A stretch of DNA of 64,000 nt from Cellulosilyticum ruminicola JCM 14822 (GCF_001311925.1 NZ_BBCG01000019.1:1-64000), one strand, 5' to 3'; numbered from the stretch's first letter, positions 37,996 to 48,466 are shown. Numbers and translations: made by a program. The notes: generated by a model not told the origin, from the letters alone.

Positions 37996-38571
37996 CTATT
38001 CCTCTACAACAAATGTTCCTGCGATGATATCGTGTAAGGCTTGCTTATTTTCTGTCCAGCCTGCCATCATGTATCCAATGAATAAAATAAGCCCTGAAAG
38101 GAACTTACTAAAGTAACGTGCTGTAGCTCTAGCAAATGTAACTGGATTGCCTTCTACATCCATTACTTTCATATGCAATGCTATTTTACCAATTGTACCT
38201 TGGTTTTCTGAGCTTTCCATATAAGCAAAGTAAAGCCATCCAATTAATATTCCTACAACAGATACGATGCCGTCTAATCCTACTGCCCTTAAAACAGCAC
38301 CAATAATTCCTTCTACAATAGCTAATATAATCCCATCAATTAAGCTAGCCAAAAATCTTTTCCAAAATCCTGCATAATTGCTACCCATATAGCTATTTCC
38401 TCCATATCCATTATTGTTATATACGTTATTTTCATATCCATAATTAACATTACCAGTTAATCTATCTTTTATCTCTTGTGTATTTGCTATTTTTTCACCT
38501 AAAGCTTCACCACAGTTTGAGCAAAAAACAGCACTGTCATCACACCATGTACCACATTTTCTACAATACAT
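37996..38571 (-). CDS. RDD-family membrane protein with N-terminal zinc ribbon
   Basis: 191 residues. The N-terminal zinc-ribbon uses CRKC and CSNC (MYCRKCGTWCDDSAVFCSNCGE). A flexible Asn/Gly/Tyr-rich linker follows, then the RDD domain with Arg and Asp in YAGFWKRFLASLIDGII and three hydrophobic helices. GKIALHMKVMDVEGNPV is typical of RDD. Role unknown. Downstream of the biosynthetic operon, but separate. Confidence 0.85.
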   Translation of the reverse strand: MYCRKCGTWCDDSAVFCSNCGEALGEKIANTQEIKDRLTGNVNYGYENNVYNNNGYGGNSYMGSNYAGFWKRFLASLIDGIILAIVEGIIGAVLRAVGLDGIVSVVGILIGWLYFAYMESSENQGTIGKIALHMKVMDVEGNPVTFARATARYFSKFLSGLILFIGYMMAGWTENKQALHDIIAGTFVVEE

Positions 38572-38668
38572 AAAATCCCCCTTAATTTTATATCATCATG
38601 CACAATGTATCATACACCAAAAAGCTAATAAATGATATATCTATTTTCAATTCATTAAATTCAGAATA

Positions 38669-39628
38669 TCATTCATTAACTTTTTCTTCGTCCCTTATTA
38701 TTTTCTCTAACTTATTAGATATTTCATCTATATTCTCAAACCTTCTAGTAATATTATCTTTTATACTTTTATTTCTTATATGCGTATATTCGTCTTCTAA
38801 TTCTTCTAATCGTTTATTAATTTCCTGAATCTCTATACATTTACTTTCCTTAAATAGATATTCTACTCTTAATTTCATTAATATAATATGTTCATACATA
38901 AAATGAAATGGTCTTATGTCTATCTGATGATTCTTTTTAAAAAATTCTTCTGTATAGACTTTCATATATTCTAGTGCCTCAAATCCAAACTTATGTTCTT
39001 GTGGGTTAAATAAATCAATCGTAGGTCTAGATTCAATCATATTTTTAAGACTTAAACGAATTTGCTCCATGTCCAATTCACATTTAATTTTAGGATTTTG
39101 CTTAATTACTAAGAACTGTGTTTGAAAATCAGGGCTTTCATCATTAATTCCCCAATAAGCTTTAAAAATCTCCTCAAAGCTACACACTGCTTTCCCAAAT
39201 TTACCATTTGGCAAGTTATCTGCTATATAAACCTCATTTTTTTCTAAATTATAACCATAAATGAGTAATTCATGTATAGAATGCTTATTATGGAATTTTG
39301 AGAATACAGGTAAATAATAACGATCTACATATAAAAACAAATAATTATCTTGATTAATAACTTCTATAATAAATTCCTTAAAAGATTTCTTATAATATGA
39401 TTTAAGAATCTTTCTTGGTACTATATAAGACTCTAAACAAGGACAATAAGATAAAAACATTTGATGATTATCAAATGCAAATATTCCCCAACCACATTCA
39501 TAACGTATTTGGATAAAATGATTCATAATCCAAGGCCATGTTGTTTCTGGCATGATTGAAAATAATACACCATAAGATGTATAAGAACTAATTATTGGAG
39601 CTTGCATATCTAATATTTTCTCTTCCAT
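38669..39628 (-). CDS. BtrH-like papain-fold protein (second of the pair)
   Basis: 319 residues from the ATG at 39626-39628 (GAGAGGGTG upstream), 25 bases after the exporter gene. An N-terminal half with FLYVDRYYLPVFSKFHNKHS and LLIYGYNLEKNEVYIADN resembles the BtrH N-terminal domain, a cysteine-protease-like fold that moves an acyl group from an acyl carrier protein to an amine in butirosin biosynthesis. The C-terminal half is coiled-coil-like. It parallels the 46501-47529 protein in layout. Last gene of the operon. Function as an acyltransferase is inferred. Confidence 0.6.
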   Translation of the reverse strand: MEEKILDMQAPIISSYTSYGVLFSIMPETTWPWIMNHFIQIRYECGWGIFAFDNHQMFLSYCPCLESYIVPRKILKSYYKKSFKEFIIEVINQDNYLFLYVDRYYLPVFSKFHNKHSIHELLIYGYNLEKNEVYIADNLPNGKFGKAVCSFEEIFKAYWGINDESPDFQTQFLVIKQNPKIKCELDMEQIRLSLKNMIESRPTIDLFNPQEHKFGFEALEYMKVYTEEFFKKNHQIDIRPFHFMYEHIILMKLRVEYLFKESKCIEIQEINKRLEELEDEYTHIRNKSIKDNITRRFENIDEISNKLEKIIRDEEKVNE

Positions 39629-39653
39629 AAAGTTCACCCTCTCAATAAATATA

Positions 39654-41420
39654 TCAAGCATAATACTTGGCTTGTGTATTAAACAATTCTGAGTAAATAC
39701 CATTTTCCTTTTTTATTAAATCATAATGTGTTCCATATTCTACAATTTTACCATCTGCAAAAACTGCAATTTTGTCACAAAATTTACAAGAAGCTAAACG
39801 ATGCGATATAAAAATAGCAGTCTTTTGATAAGCTAGTTCATTGAATTTTAAATAAATATCTTGCTCTGCAAGTGGATCTAATGCAGCTGTAGGCTCATCC
39901 AAAATCACTATTGGTGCATTTTTATAAATAGCCCTAGCTATGGCCAGTTTTTGTTGTTCTCCCCCTGAAGGTTCAAAACCCTGTTCATCATAATATTTAA
40001 ATATTGAGGTTTCTAAACCGTAGGGTAACTCATTTATTTTATCTTGCAGATTTACCTGCTTAATTATATCTTCAATCTCTTTATCTTTAATGTTTTCTGC
40101 ATCTTCTAATGCAATATTCTCTTTTACCGAAAAGGCTAAAAGCCTAAAATCTTGAAATACTACTGATATAAGCTTCATATATTCTTTAAGCTCATATTCA
40201 TTAATATTACAGCCATCTAACAATATTTCACCACTTGTCACCTCATATAATCTACATATTAATTTAACAAACGTTGTTTTACCTGCTCCATTTAATCCTA
40301 CCACTGAAAGATGCTCACCAGCTTCTATATATAGTGAAATATTCTCCAAGATATATTGATTGGTTCCAGGATAAGCAAAGTAAACATGCTTAAATTCAAT
40401 AGTATGTTTTTCTTGCTGCCCACACGCTTTATGCCCAATAGATGTATATTCCTCTAATTCCATAAAATCAATATATTCTTTTATAAAAGAACTTTTTTTC
40501 TGTAATTCTTGTACTTGTATAATGATACTACTTATTACATTTCCTAAAGTATCATTTGTATTGATTAGCATTGAAAAATCCCCAATACTACTCATTTTCT
40601 TAATCACTAAATAACCCAAATAGCCATAAGCAATACTATTTCTTAAAATATCTGTAGCAGCCATACCCGCCATATATTTATAACTTTCTTCTGATTGTCT
40701 CTTCCAAATTTCTAAAATAGCCTGATTATATTTGTCTGATTCATTAAGCATCAGATGCTCTGCATTATACAAACGAATTTCCTTACCATACCGAAACTCC
40801 GTCAGTTTATAAAAAACATATGAAAACTTACGCATAAGTGGTGAAAAATCTTCAAAGTTTTTACGCTGAATCTTATTCTTCTCATTATTAAACTTAGCAT
40901 CTATTATGACATTAATAAGCACAATAACAATTAATATGGGGGCTTTTATCATTAAAATCCCTACTGTTCCAATCAAGGTAATACAACTAGAAATAATACT
41001 TGAAACAATCCCTATAATTCCGCCTATGCCACCTGACCAACTCAATCCAGTTTTAGCTCTTTCTACTTGTTCTAGTACTTCCTTATTCTCTATATTCTTA
41101 AATTCAATTTGCATCACTTTATAACTTAAGTTTGTTTCGAAATAACGATTGAAATCATCATTATAAATTTTACTTATATTTTCATCTAAAACAATATTTA
41201 CAAAGCTAAATATAAGATTTAATATAATCATAATTGCAATTAAATAAACTAATCTTTGTATATCTCTTTCTCCCAATAACTCATCAATAATATACTTAGG
41301 AAATACCACATTAATAAAAGGGAAGATTCCTTTACAAATAATTTGTAAAGTATATATTATAAAGTAACTTGGTTTATAACTCCAAATTTCTTTAAATAAA
41401 TAGGAAATACTTCTTTTCAA
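39654..41420 (-). CDS. ABC exporter, fused membrane and ATPase domains (second)
   Basis: 588 residues. Six hydrophobic segments in the first 300 residues are followed by an ABC ATPase: Walker A VGLNGAGKTTFVKLIC, signature SGGEQQKLAIARAIY, Walker B IVILDEPTAALD, and SHRLASC. No peptidase C39 domain precedes it, so it does not cut a double-glycine leader. It overlaps the previous exporter by four bases (ATGA), suggesting a heterodimeric exporter of the processed peptide. Confidence 0.9.
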   Translation of the reverse strand: MKRSISYLFKEIWSYKPSYFIIYTLQIICKGIFPFINVVFPKYIIDELLGERDIQRLVYLIAIMIILNLIFSFVNIVLDENISKIYNDDFNRYFETNLSYKVMQIEFKNIENKEVLEQVERAKTGLSWSGGIGGIIGIVSSIISSCITLIGTVGILMIKAPILIVIVLINVIIDAKFNNEKNKIQRKNFEDFSPLMRKFSYVFYKLTEFRYGKEIRLYNAEHLMLNESDKYNQAILEIWKRQSEESYKYMAGMAATDILRNSIAYGYLGYLVIKKMSSIGDFSMLINTNDTLGNVISSIIIQVQELQKKSSFIKEYIDFMELEEYTSIGHKACGQQEKHTIEFKHVYFAYPGTNQYILENISLYIEAGEHLSVVGLNGAGKTTFVKLICRLYEVTSGEILLDGCNINEYELKEYMKLISVVFQDFRLLAFSVKENIALEDAENIKDKEIEDIIKQVNLQDKINELPYGLETSIFKYYDEQGFEPSGGEQQKLAIARAIYKNAPIVILDEPTAALDPLAEQDIYLKFNELAYQKTAIFISHRLASCKFCDKIAVFADGKIVEYGTHYDLIKKENGIYSELFNTQAKYYA

Positions 41421-43264
41421 ACAACCTCCCTCCCTTCTATTTCTTCTTTATAATACTGTGCTTGTACATTATAAAGTTGTGCATATTTCCCATTAATAGC
41501 TATGAGCTCTTCATGAGTACCATATTCCTGCACTTGCCCTTCTTCAAATAAGGCGACATGATTACAAAATCTAGTTGAAGATAAACGGTGAGAAATATAA
41601 ATGGCTATATGTCCCCCTATAAGATGATCAAAATCACGATACAATTTTTCTTCAGCTAATGGATCTAATGCAGCCGTAGGTTCATCTAACATTATAATTG
41701 GTGCATCTTTATACAAAGCTCTTGCTAAAGCTAGTTTCTGTCTTTCTCCTCCTGATAAATCTACACCATCATCATAAAGCACTTTTAAAAGCTGCGTTTC
41801 TATTCCCTTGGGAAGCTTATTTACTTTTTCATTTAAACCTGCATCTTTCAAACATTTCTTGACCTTTTCTTTATCCGTTTCATGTGGCACTTTCATAGAT
41901 ACATTTACTGCTAATGGAAATGCATATAATTCAACATTTTGAAACACCGGTGCAAATAATCTAAAATACTCTTCTTTATCAAACATTCTAACATCTATAC
42001 CATTTAAATAAATAGCACCTTCTGTTGGTTCATATAAACGGCATAATAACTTTATAAATGTGGATTTACCCGCACCATTTAACCCTACAATTGCAAGACG
42101 TTCACCTTGTCCTAACTTTAAATTAATATTATGCAAAGCCTCTTGTTCCTGCCCTTCATATTTAAAAGATACATTTCTAAATTCTAATTGTATGGATTGT
42201 GTTTTACTAAGGAAATCATTAATTGAATATTTCTCATCCTTATTTATTAATGCGTCTTTCTTATCTTCTTCATAATTCATAAACTGCCTAAAATCATCTA
42301 CCTCTACAGCTTGATTTCTTACTGTAGCTATTTGATTTAATAAACTACCAAGTGATGTAGAAAAGGTGTTCACTGCTGCAATATACAATGTAAAGTTTGC
42401 AATAGATAGATTTCTATATATCACATAATAAATAAGGCATAGATAAAGTACTGCATCCTGTATAAATTTTAGACCACATACACATCCTTGACTTTTTAGC
42501 CAAATATTCCTTGAATGCTTCATGGCTTGTAAAATATTGTTGTCTATTTCCACCTGTTTCCCATGAATCCAATTTGCCATATTATAAAGTCTTATATCTT
42601 TACCATATTCAAAATCTGTTGCCATCACTCTAAGTGCATGCTGTTTCCGCCACTCAGGCGGCAACCTATCCCATACTTCTTTTTTATCTTTTTGCTTCGC
42701 CCAGTCTACAGGTATAAACTGTAATAAAATAATTAAACACATCATTAGCATTAATATGGGATTTAAGGTGCTTAAAATAACAATAGCTACTATACTTTGT
42801 ACAATAAGTGTAGCTATCCCCACGCTACTACGAATCATCCCTTCTATCCCTCTAGCCTCACCATCTACTGCATGCATTGCCTTATAATAACAATCTAACG
42901 CTTTAGGATTTTCCAGAAGTTGGTAGTCCATTTTCAATGTCTTTTCCATAGCTTGTCGCAAAAATTTTATCCTACAGTCAATAATACGCCACCATGTCTG
43001 ACTCTCCAAAAGCCCATTGACACATTTTATACTTAACATGATTACAGCAAAAGAACTCACAATGCCTATTAACTTATTTACACTTTGTTGCATTTGAACT
43101 TGTTCAATTAATACTTTTATTAAAAATGGCACAAAATAAACACTTACTGCACTTAATATGACTTGTAATACGAGCATTATATTTAACCACTTTTGGCACT
43201 TATTCATTTGTATTATAATAAATCTTAGATTTTTAAAAACACCATACTTCTTACTTTCATCCAT
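41417..43264 (-). CDS. ABC exporter, fused membrane and ATPase domains (first)
   Basis: 615 residues, the same architecture as the next gene: transmembrane helices over about residues 25-320, then Walker A VGLNGAGKSTFIKLLC, signature LSGGERQKLALARALY, Walker B IIMLDEPTAALD, and SHRLSST. The pair probably forms one heterodimer. It starts 17 bases after the adenylation-carrier gene, so it is part of the same operon. No maturation protease domain. Confidence 0.9.
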   Translation of the reverse strand: MDESKKYGVFKNLRFIIIQMNKCQKWLNIMLVLQVILSAVSVYFVPFLIKVLIEQVQMQQSVNKLIGIVSSFAVIMLSIKCVNGLLESQTWWRIIDCRIKFLRQAMEKTLKMDYQLLENPKALDCYYKAMHAVDGEARGIEGMIRSSVGIATLIVQSIVAIVILSTLNPILMLMMCLIILLQFIPVDWAKQKDKKEVWDRLPPEWRKQHALRVMATDFEYGKDIRLYNMANWIHGKQVEIDNNILQAMKHSRNIWLKSQGCVCGLKFIQDAVLYLCLIYYVIYRNLSIANFTLYIAAVNTFSTSLGSLLNQIATVRNQAVEVDDFRQFMNYEEDKKDALINKDEKYSINDFLSKTQSIQLEFRNVSFKYEGQEQEALHNINLKLGQGERLAIVGLNGAGKSTFIKLLCRLYEPTEGAIYLNGIDVRMFDKEEYFRLFAPVFQNVELYAFPLAVNVSMKVPHETDKEKVKKCLKDAGLNEKVNKLPKGIETQLLKVLYDDGVDLSGGERQKLALARALYKDAPIIMLDEPTAALDPLAEEKLYRDFDHLIGGHIAIYISHRLSSTRFCNHVALFEEGQVQEYGTHEELIAINGKYAQLYNVQAQYYKEEIEGREVV

Positions 43265-43281
43265 ATGTACTCCCTACCTTA

Positions 43282-45018
43282 TTATTGATTTGCTATCTCT
43301 AGCCGTTCTAAAATAGCGGCTTCAATCTCTCCTAGATTTTGAAATGCATTATAAGTTAAGGCATCTTCATCAAATTGAATATCAAATGCTGTTTCACATT
43401 CTATTATGATTTCAATATAAGTAAAAGAATCTATTCCCAAATCTGTGAGCAATACTTCACGCTTAAACTCTGTCTTCATTCTATTTAGTTTATTGGCAAA
43501 TATCTCCTGTATCTTACCTAATATATTCTCTTCTTTTTTTAAATTATTACCTTGCATAGCTTCATTTTCTTGCGGAATGTCTTGTAGATAAGTTTCAAGC
43601 ATTGTAACTCTATCTTTTTTCCCGTTATCCGTATACTTCATTTGTTCAACTTGAATAATCTTTTTAGGAATCATATATGAAGGTAACTTCATTTCTAATC
43701 TCGAAATTATTTCTTTTTGAATAATCGTCTCATTTCCAGCTACAAATGCAATAATTTCTCCACCTTGTGCTGTAGGATGATAACATGTCATAGCAATATT
43801 AATTCCCTGCATTTCTAGTAAAACATTTTCAATTTCTTCAAGCTCAATTCTATGTCCCCTTAGCTTAATTTGTTGGTCTATTCGCCCTTTATAAGTTAAG
43901 TTGCCATCTGAATTATAACAGCCTAAATCACCTGTTTTATAGACTAATGTATTTTCTTTAAACGGTACCTTTATAAACTGTTTAGCCGTTGCTTCTTCAT
44001 TATTGCAATACCCTTTACTTACACCGGCCCCTGCAATACATATTTCCCCAACTTCTCCTTGCTCTACTTGTTGCATTTGCTCATCTAATATATAAATTTG
44101 TGTATTTAAAATGGGATGTCCTATATTCACTTCATTTGCTTGTGTTAAATCACTTATGGCAGACCAAATAGTTGTTTCTGTAGGACCATACATATTATAA
44201 ATTTTAGCTTTGGTATATTGCTGTAAGTTTTTCAAAAGAGATTCTGGTAAATTCTCTCCTCCTACCATAATTGTGCGTACTTCTGATAATGCTGAAAAAG
44301 TGTTATCTACTGAATAAAGAATCTGCAATGCTGAAGGTGTCATCTGAATCATATCTACCTTATTTTTCTCAATTAATTCTAGTATTTTACGTGGATTTTG
44401 TTGTTCTTCTTCAGTAGCTAATACTACTGTAAGCCCCTTATTTAGGGCTAATATAGATTCTAAGAAAAATATATCAAATGTTGTTTTGGTAAGGCATGCT
44501 ATTTTACTTCTTGACTCAAACTTTATTTGCTGTGGCACTGCCTCAATAAAATTCTCAATACCTTTTCTTAAAACTTCAACACCCTTAGGTTTACCCGTAG
44601 AACCTGATGTGTACATTAAATAACAGATTTCTGATTGATTTTGATTAACTTTCATTTTACTGCAGCTTGCTTCTTCCAATTTACTACAATCCAATCTAAT
44701 AGCTGATATCCCTTCAAAATCAAACTTTCCCTCTTCATCAATAATTACTTGATTGATATTGGCATTTATAAGCATATATTGCATACGTTCCTTTGCCTGT
44801 AATTTATCAATCAACATAAAAGGTATATGCTTTTCTAATAAACTAAAAAGTGTTGCTATTAATATAGGACTACGCTCTAATGCTATGGCTATTATTTCAT
44901 CTTTTCTTATCTTATAACAGTCTAATTGCATACTAATACACTGTATATACTGCTCAAGCATCTTTGTTGTATAAAGCCTATTGTTATAAATGATATTCCC
45001 ATTTAAATGTATCTCCAT
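43282..45018 (-). CDS. NRPS adenylation domain fused to a carrier domain; predicted glycine-activating
   Basis: 578 residues. The adenylation domain has A3 YTSGSTGKPKG (about 137-146), A5 YGPTETTIW, A7 YKTGDLG, A8 RGHRIELEEIE and A10 NGKKDR (catalytic Lys467). Aligned by hand to GrsA, the specificity residues are D182, I183, L186, Q225, M251, G253, M276, I284, W285 and K467, or DILQMGMIWK; the published glycine code is DILQLGLIWK. The C-terminal carrier has LGIDSFTYIE, with Ser531 as the phosphopantetheine site. No condensation or thioesterase domain exists here, so the loaded amino acid must go to another protein, plausibly the BtrH-like ones. Specificity is a prediction. Confidence 0.9.
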   Translation of the reverse strand: MEIHLNGNIIYNNRLYTTKMLEQYIQCISMQLDCYKIRKDEIIAIALERSPILIATLFSLLEKHIPFMLIDKLQAKERMQYMLINANINQVIIDEEGKFDFEGISAIRLDCSKLEEASCSKMKVNQNQSEICYLMYTSGSTGKPKGVEVLRKGIENFIEAVPQQIKFESRSKIACLTKTTFDIFFLESILALNKGLTVVLATEEEQQNPRKILELIEKNKVDMIQMTPSALQILYSVDNTFSALSEVRTIMVGGENLPESLLKNLQQYTKAKIYNMYGPTETTIWSAISDLTQANEVNIGHPILNTQIYILDEQMQQVEQGEVGEICIAGAGVSKGYCNNEEATAKQFIKVPFKENTLVYKTGDLGCYNSDGNLTYKGRIDQQIKLRGHRIELEEIENVLLEMQGINIAMTCYHPTAQGGEIIAFVAGNETIIQKEIISRLEMKLPSYMIPKKIIQVEQMKYTDNGKKDRVTMLETYLQDIPQENEAMQGNNLKKEENILGKIQEIFANKLNRMKTEFKREVLLTDLGIDSFTYIEIIIECETAFDIQFDEDALTYNAFQNLGEIEAAILERLEIANQ

Positions 45019-45057
45019 AGTATCTCCTTTCTATCATTCAAAGCTTTATCCTCCCTT

Positions 45058-46499
45058 CTAAAGTAGCATTTTCTCTCGTTTTGCTAATAATTCCATTAAA
45101 TACTTATATTGATCAGGAGCTTTTTCTCCTAATGTATCAATATATACCAAAGCCTTTTTTATAACAAATTTTTCCAATTCACAAATAATGCTATCTGGCT
45201 TATAAATTGAATGATTTACCAAACATGAATTATGATAGCAGTCACCACCACAAATATATTTAGCCCAACATTTTGAGCACTCTTGCCTAGTTTCAATAGT
45301 TATGGCTTCAAACTCATTATGCATTTCCTGTTCAAAAATATTGCCTATCTTATACTTTTCCATTCCAACAAAGCTATCACAAGGATAGATATCTCCATTA
45401 GCTGCAATACTTACTTTGTTCTTTCCTGCTTGACAACGATTTTGTACAACATATCTTAACAATAATCTTCTTACAATTTTTCCTGCAAAATCATTATCAT
45501 TTAATATCATCTTCAAATATGTAATACTTTGATCTTCTAATTGAGCTGTAAAAAAGTCAAATAATTCTGTATACATTTCTTTTACCTGCTCAACACACTC
45601 ACTGTTAATGGCATACTCAGATTCTTTTTCCAACCTTACAATCTTCATCTGTACATTTCTAAATCCTAATCCATAGTGATGACGTAAAATATCCACTAAG
45701 CTCTTCGTTTTACTTGTTATTACAACAAGTCCCCAAATGTCTTTTGTATGTCTAGAATACACTTTAGATGCTTTGATTTTTTTTATATTATTAACAACTC
45801 TCTCATATGTGCCTTTACCATTTATATCTACTCTTAATAAATCATGTTGCATCTTATCCCCATCTAAGCTAATGCCAATATTAATATTATTTTCATCTAA
45901 ATATTTTACAGTTTCATCCGTTAATAATGTACCATTCGTAGCTACCCATAATTCCAGTGGCTTATTAGTCTCCTTATAAAGTTTATCTCCTACTTGTTTA
46001 ACATATTTTATAACATCAAAATTAAGTAATGGTTCACCACCACTTACAAAATCAATACGATATTTTTTATATTGAGGCATATAATCATAATAAATAAAGC
46101 GTAACGCCTTCTCTACCATTTCATAAGTAAACTTCTTTCTTCTCCCTTATATACTTTTCCTTGCTGTGCAAAGCAATATGGACATTGTAAATTACATTGA
46201 TGAACAGGTGGCAAAGAAATCAATCCTTCTGATGCTTCACCTTCAAAGCTATATTTCTGCTCCTCATTTGTATAAAATAATCCCTGCTCAAATAATTCTC
46301 CTAATGATGCTCTAGCTTCATCTACTTCAGCTTGTCCCCATTTCTGAATTAATGCTTCATCTGTTATATTACCTTCCATATTTTCGAAACAATCATTGTA
46401 TAATTCATCTAATTCTGCTAATGTTAAATGTGCATAATCAAATGCATAAGGGGTTCCATTTTCATAAAATCTATATGTATAATTAAAATTATATTTCAT
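45058..46499 (-). CDS. Radical-SAM/SPASM peptide maturase, SCIFF-maturase-like (frameshifted)
   Basis: About 480 residues when one T missing at about 46129-46131 is restored (ERSFTYEMVEKA). An N-terminal part (MKYNFNYTYRFYENG ...) resembles the leader-recognition region. The cluster motif CNLQCPYC is followed by FVSGGEPLLNF and WVATNGTLL. The SPASM domain is rich in cysteine (CQAGKNKVSIAANGDIYPC, CSKCWAKYICGGDC, CELE) and most resembles the SCIFF maturase at 20.1-21.5 kb, so it probably makes thioether cross-links. It starts 1 base after the preceding gene's stop. Confidence 0.87.
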
Positions 46500-46500
46500 T

Positions 46501-47529
46501 CTAATCCCTCTCTAACTCCATATATAGTTTTTCTAGATGTTGTCCTAAACTTTCTTCTAATTGACTAATTGCTTGCAAGACTATACTTATTTTATTCAAT
46601 AATACATCTTCTACTTTTATGCTCATTCTAATAATCATAATTAAAAGACGTTCATATTCATCTCTTAGTGTTTTATAAATTTCATTAATTTGTACTAATG
46701 TTTCACTGCTATAAACATTTTCAGATTTCATAAAGTAATAGGCTTGTAATTTCCTAGCAATAAATATCAAGAATAAATCATTATGAATCTTCTTTGCATT
46801 ACTTATTATCTTGCCTTCTTGTGTCAACATTTTAGGAATATACTCAATGATTTTCTTCAGAGCCTCAATACCATATAATTTTTTAGAACTTATTAAACTC
46901 TTATTCCCCTTATAAAATTCTTCATAAATCTTCTTTACACCATATGCAAAGATTTGCTGCGCATTATACTCCTCTTGTTTAAATCGCTCTAAAATATATA
47001 CTTCACGGCCAATCTCTCCTCCACTAAAAGGATTTTCATTAAATGGATTTTTAGAATTTCGTGCTTGGATTAAAATATCTTTAGATATCAATCCCTTAAA
47101 ATAGTGCGGTTCATACCAGTCAATAATTTGAAAAGCATCTTCATATTCTCTCGTTAAAATAATAGCGTGTGAACCATGATATTTATTAAATGAGTTCTGA
47201 TAAGGTAAATAATAAGTATCTGTAGCCACAATGATAACTTTATCTTCCTTTAAATAATTCGAAACATATTGTTCCGCTGTGATATCCTCCTCAAAAGCTT
47301 CAATTGTTAGAAATTCCTTAAATATTTCCCACAATTTATTACTCCCTACACTATGATTACTTATATAACCACTTAACTTATTCTCTTTTAGACTCAGCTT
47401 GCAAGATACATCTATATATAAATGTGGATTTAAAACACCATAATATGTTAATCCTTGTATTAAACAATTTTTAAGACAATGATAATGTAATAAGCTATCA
47501 TACTCTTGCTGCATTTCATAAATATTCAT
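46501..47529 (-). CDS. BtrH-like papain-fold protein (first of the pair)
   Basis: 342 residues from an ATG (47527-47529) behind GGGAGAG; a longer start six codons upstream is less likely. The N-terminal CLIQGLTYYGVL, IIVATDTYYLPYQNSFNKYHGSHAIIL and DWYEPHYFKGLI match the BtrH-type cysteine-peptidase-like N-terminal domain (Cys/His/Asp candidates). The C-terminal half is helical. In butirosin biosynthesis BtrH transfers an acyl group from a carrier protein. Here two carrier proteins are encoded in the same operon, so the same chemistry on a peptide is plausible but unproven. Confidence 0.62.
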   Translation of the reverse strand: MNIYEMQQEYDSLLHYHCLKNCLIQGLTYYGVLNPHLYIDVSCKLSLKENKLSGYISNHSVGSNKLWEIFKEFLTIEAFEEDITAEQYVSNYLKEDKVIIVATDTYYLPYQNSFNKYHGSHAIILTREYEDAFQIIDWYEPHYFKGLISKDILIQARNSKNPFNENPFSGGEIGREVYILERFKQEEYNAQQIFAYGVKKIYEEFYKGNKSLISSKKLYGIEALKKIIEYIPKMLTQEGKIISNAKKIHNDLFLIFIARKLQAYYFMKSENVYSSETLVQINEIYKTLRDEYERLLIMIIRMSIKVEDVLLNKISIVLQAISQLEESLGQHLEKLYMELERD

Positions 47530-47564
47530 ACCCACTCTCCCATTCATTACTTCTATACATCTTA

Positions 47565-48259
47565 CTAAATCAACTCTAAAATATTATCAAGTATTTCCTC
47601 TACACTCTCACTTTTATTTATATTAATACTTGGATCATCCAACTGTTGCCAAGCACTATAATAGGTTTTATACTCTGCTTTAGCTTTACTAAACGCCTGG
47701 TATGGATTCAACTGTTTTAATTCCGGATATTCATCTTCTTTGTAATCTATAATTCCATTAATTAAAAAATATGATTACATTTTATTTGATTATATTTAAT
47801 CATATTAATAGTTGTGGCAGATAACCCATTTATGCTTACAAAACTAATATCCTTCATGTAGTGATGTATTTTTAAATACTCATAGCATAATTGCATTGAA
47901 ACCATATTCTTCTTCCAATAACTTATTCCAAATTGTTTAAACCCTAGCTCAGTATCCTCATCTTCATAATAAGAATTTTTTATAAAAATTACGCGTATGC
48001 CTTTTTGTAATAATTGTTCCATAAATGCTTCTTCAAAATCTCCGTATCCTAATTCATTTTCAAAATTAATGACTACTACGGGCATATCTTTATGCTTAAA
48101 CCTTCCGAATACAATGTCCTTTAATACAATTTCATTTTCATCTCTACCTTTATAAATTTTTTCATAAAATTCATAGTCCTTATCATGATAAATATGTTCA
48201 GATTCTTCTCTTACTGATTCTAGCTCTTCAATTATAAATTTCTTATAAAAGCTTTCCAT
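47565..48259 (-). CDS. Unrecognised cluster protein, alpha/beta fold (frameshifted)
   Basis: About 231 residues from the ATG at 48257-48259 (GAGGGGGGTATAT upstream), chosen over an ORF start 15 codons earlier. A T run at 47764-47769 (coding strand) appears one base short: with it restored the frame continues through NGIIDYKEDEYPEL and ends at 47565. N-terminal MESFYKKFIIEELESV; central strands MPVVVINFENELGYGDF and GIRVIFIKNSYYEDEDTE; FVSINGLSATTINMIKY. I do not recognise the family. It stands between the precursors and the BtrH-like gene, so a role in maturation is likely. Confidence 0.65.
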
Positions 48260-48350
48260 ATATACCCCCCTCATTGGTAATTTTATAAGTCCCCAATAAT
48301 GCAATTTCTTGGAATCACATTATTGGGGATATCTTATTTCTTATCTTAAA

Positions 48351-48452
48351 CTAACAACCATTACTTTTAAACTTATCACAACATGCTGTATATGTATCGC
48401 AGCAAAAGCTTTTTTCACCTACTGCAATTTTTTTGAGTCTAAGTACTTTCAT
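48351..48452 (-). CDS. RiPP precursor peptide C (33 residues, five cysteines)
   Basis: Too short for normal ORF calling; found by translating the gap. 33 residues with a basic leader MKVLRLKK and cysteines at 17, 18, 24, 25 and 33. AGGAGGAATAAGAG precedes the ATG. It differs from its siblings at residues such as 9, 20, 22, 23 and 30. The repeated pattern SFCC-D-x-Y-x-x-CC-D-K-F-K-x-N-G-C marks it as the likely substrate of the cluster's radical-SAM enzymes. Confidence 0.87.
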   Translation of the reverse strand: MKVLRLKKIAVGEKSFCCDTYTACCDKFKSNGC

Positions 48453-48466
48453 CTCTTATTCCTCCT

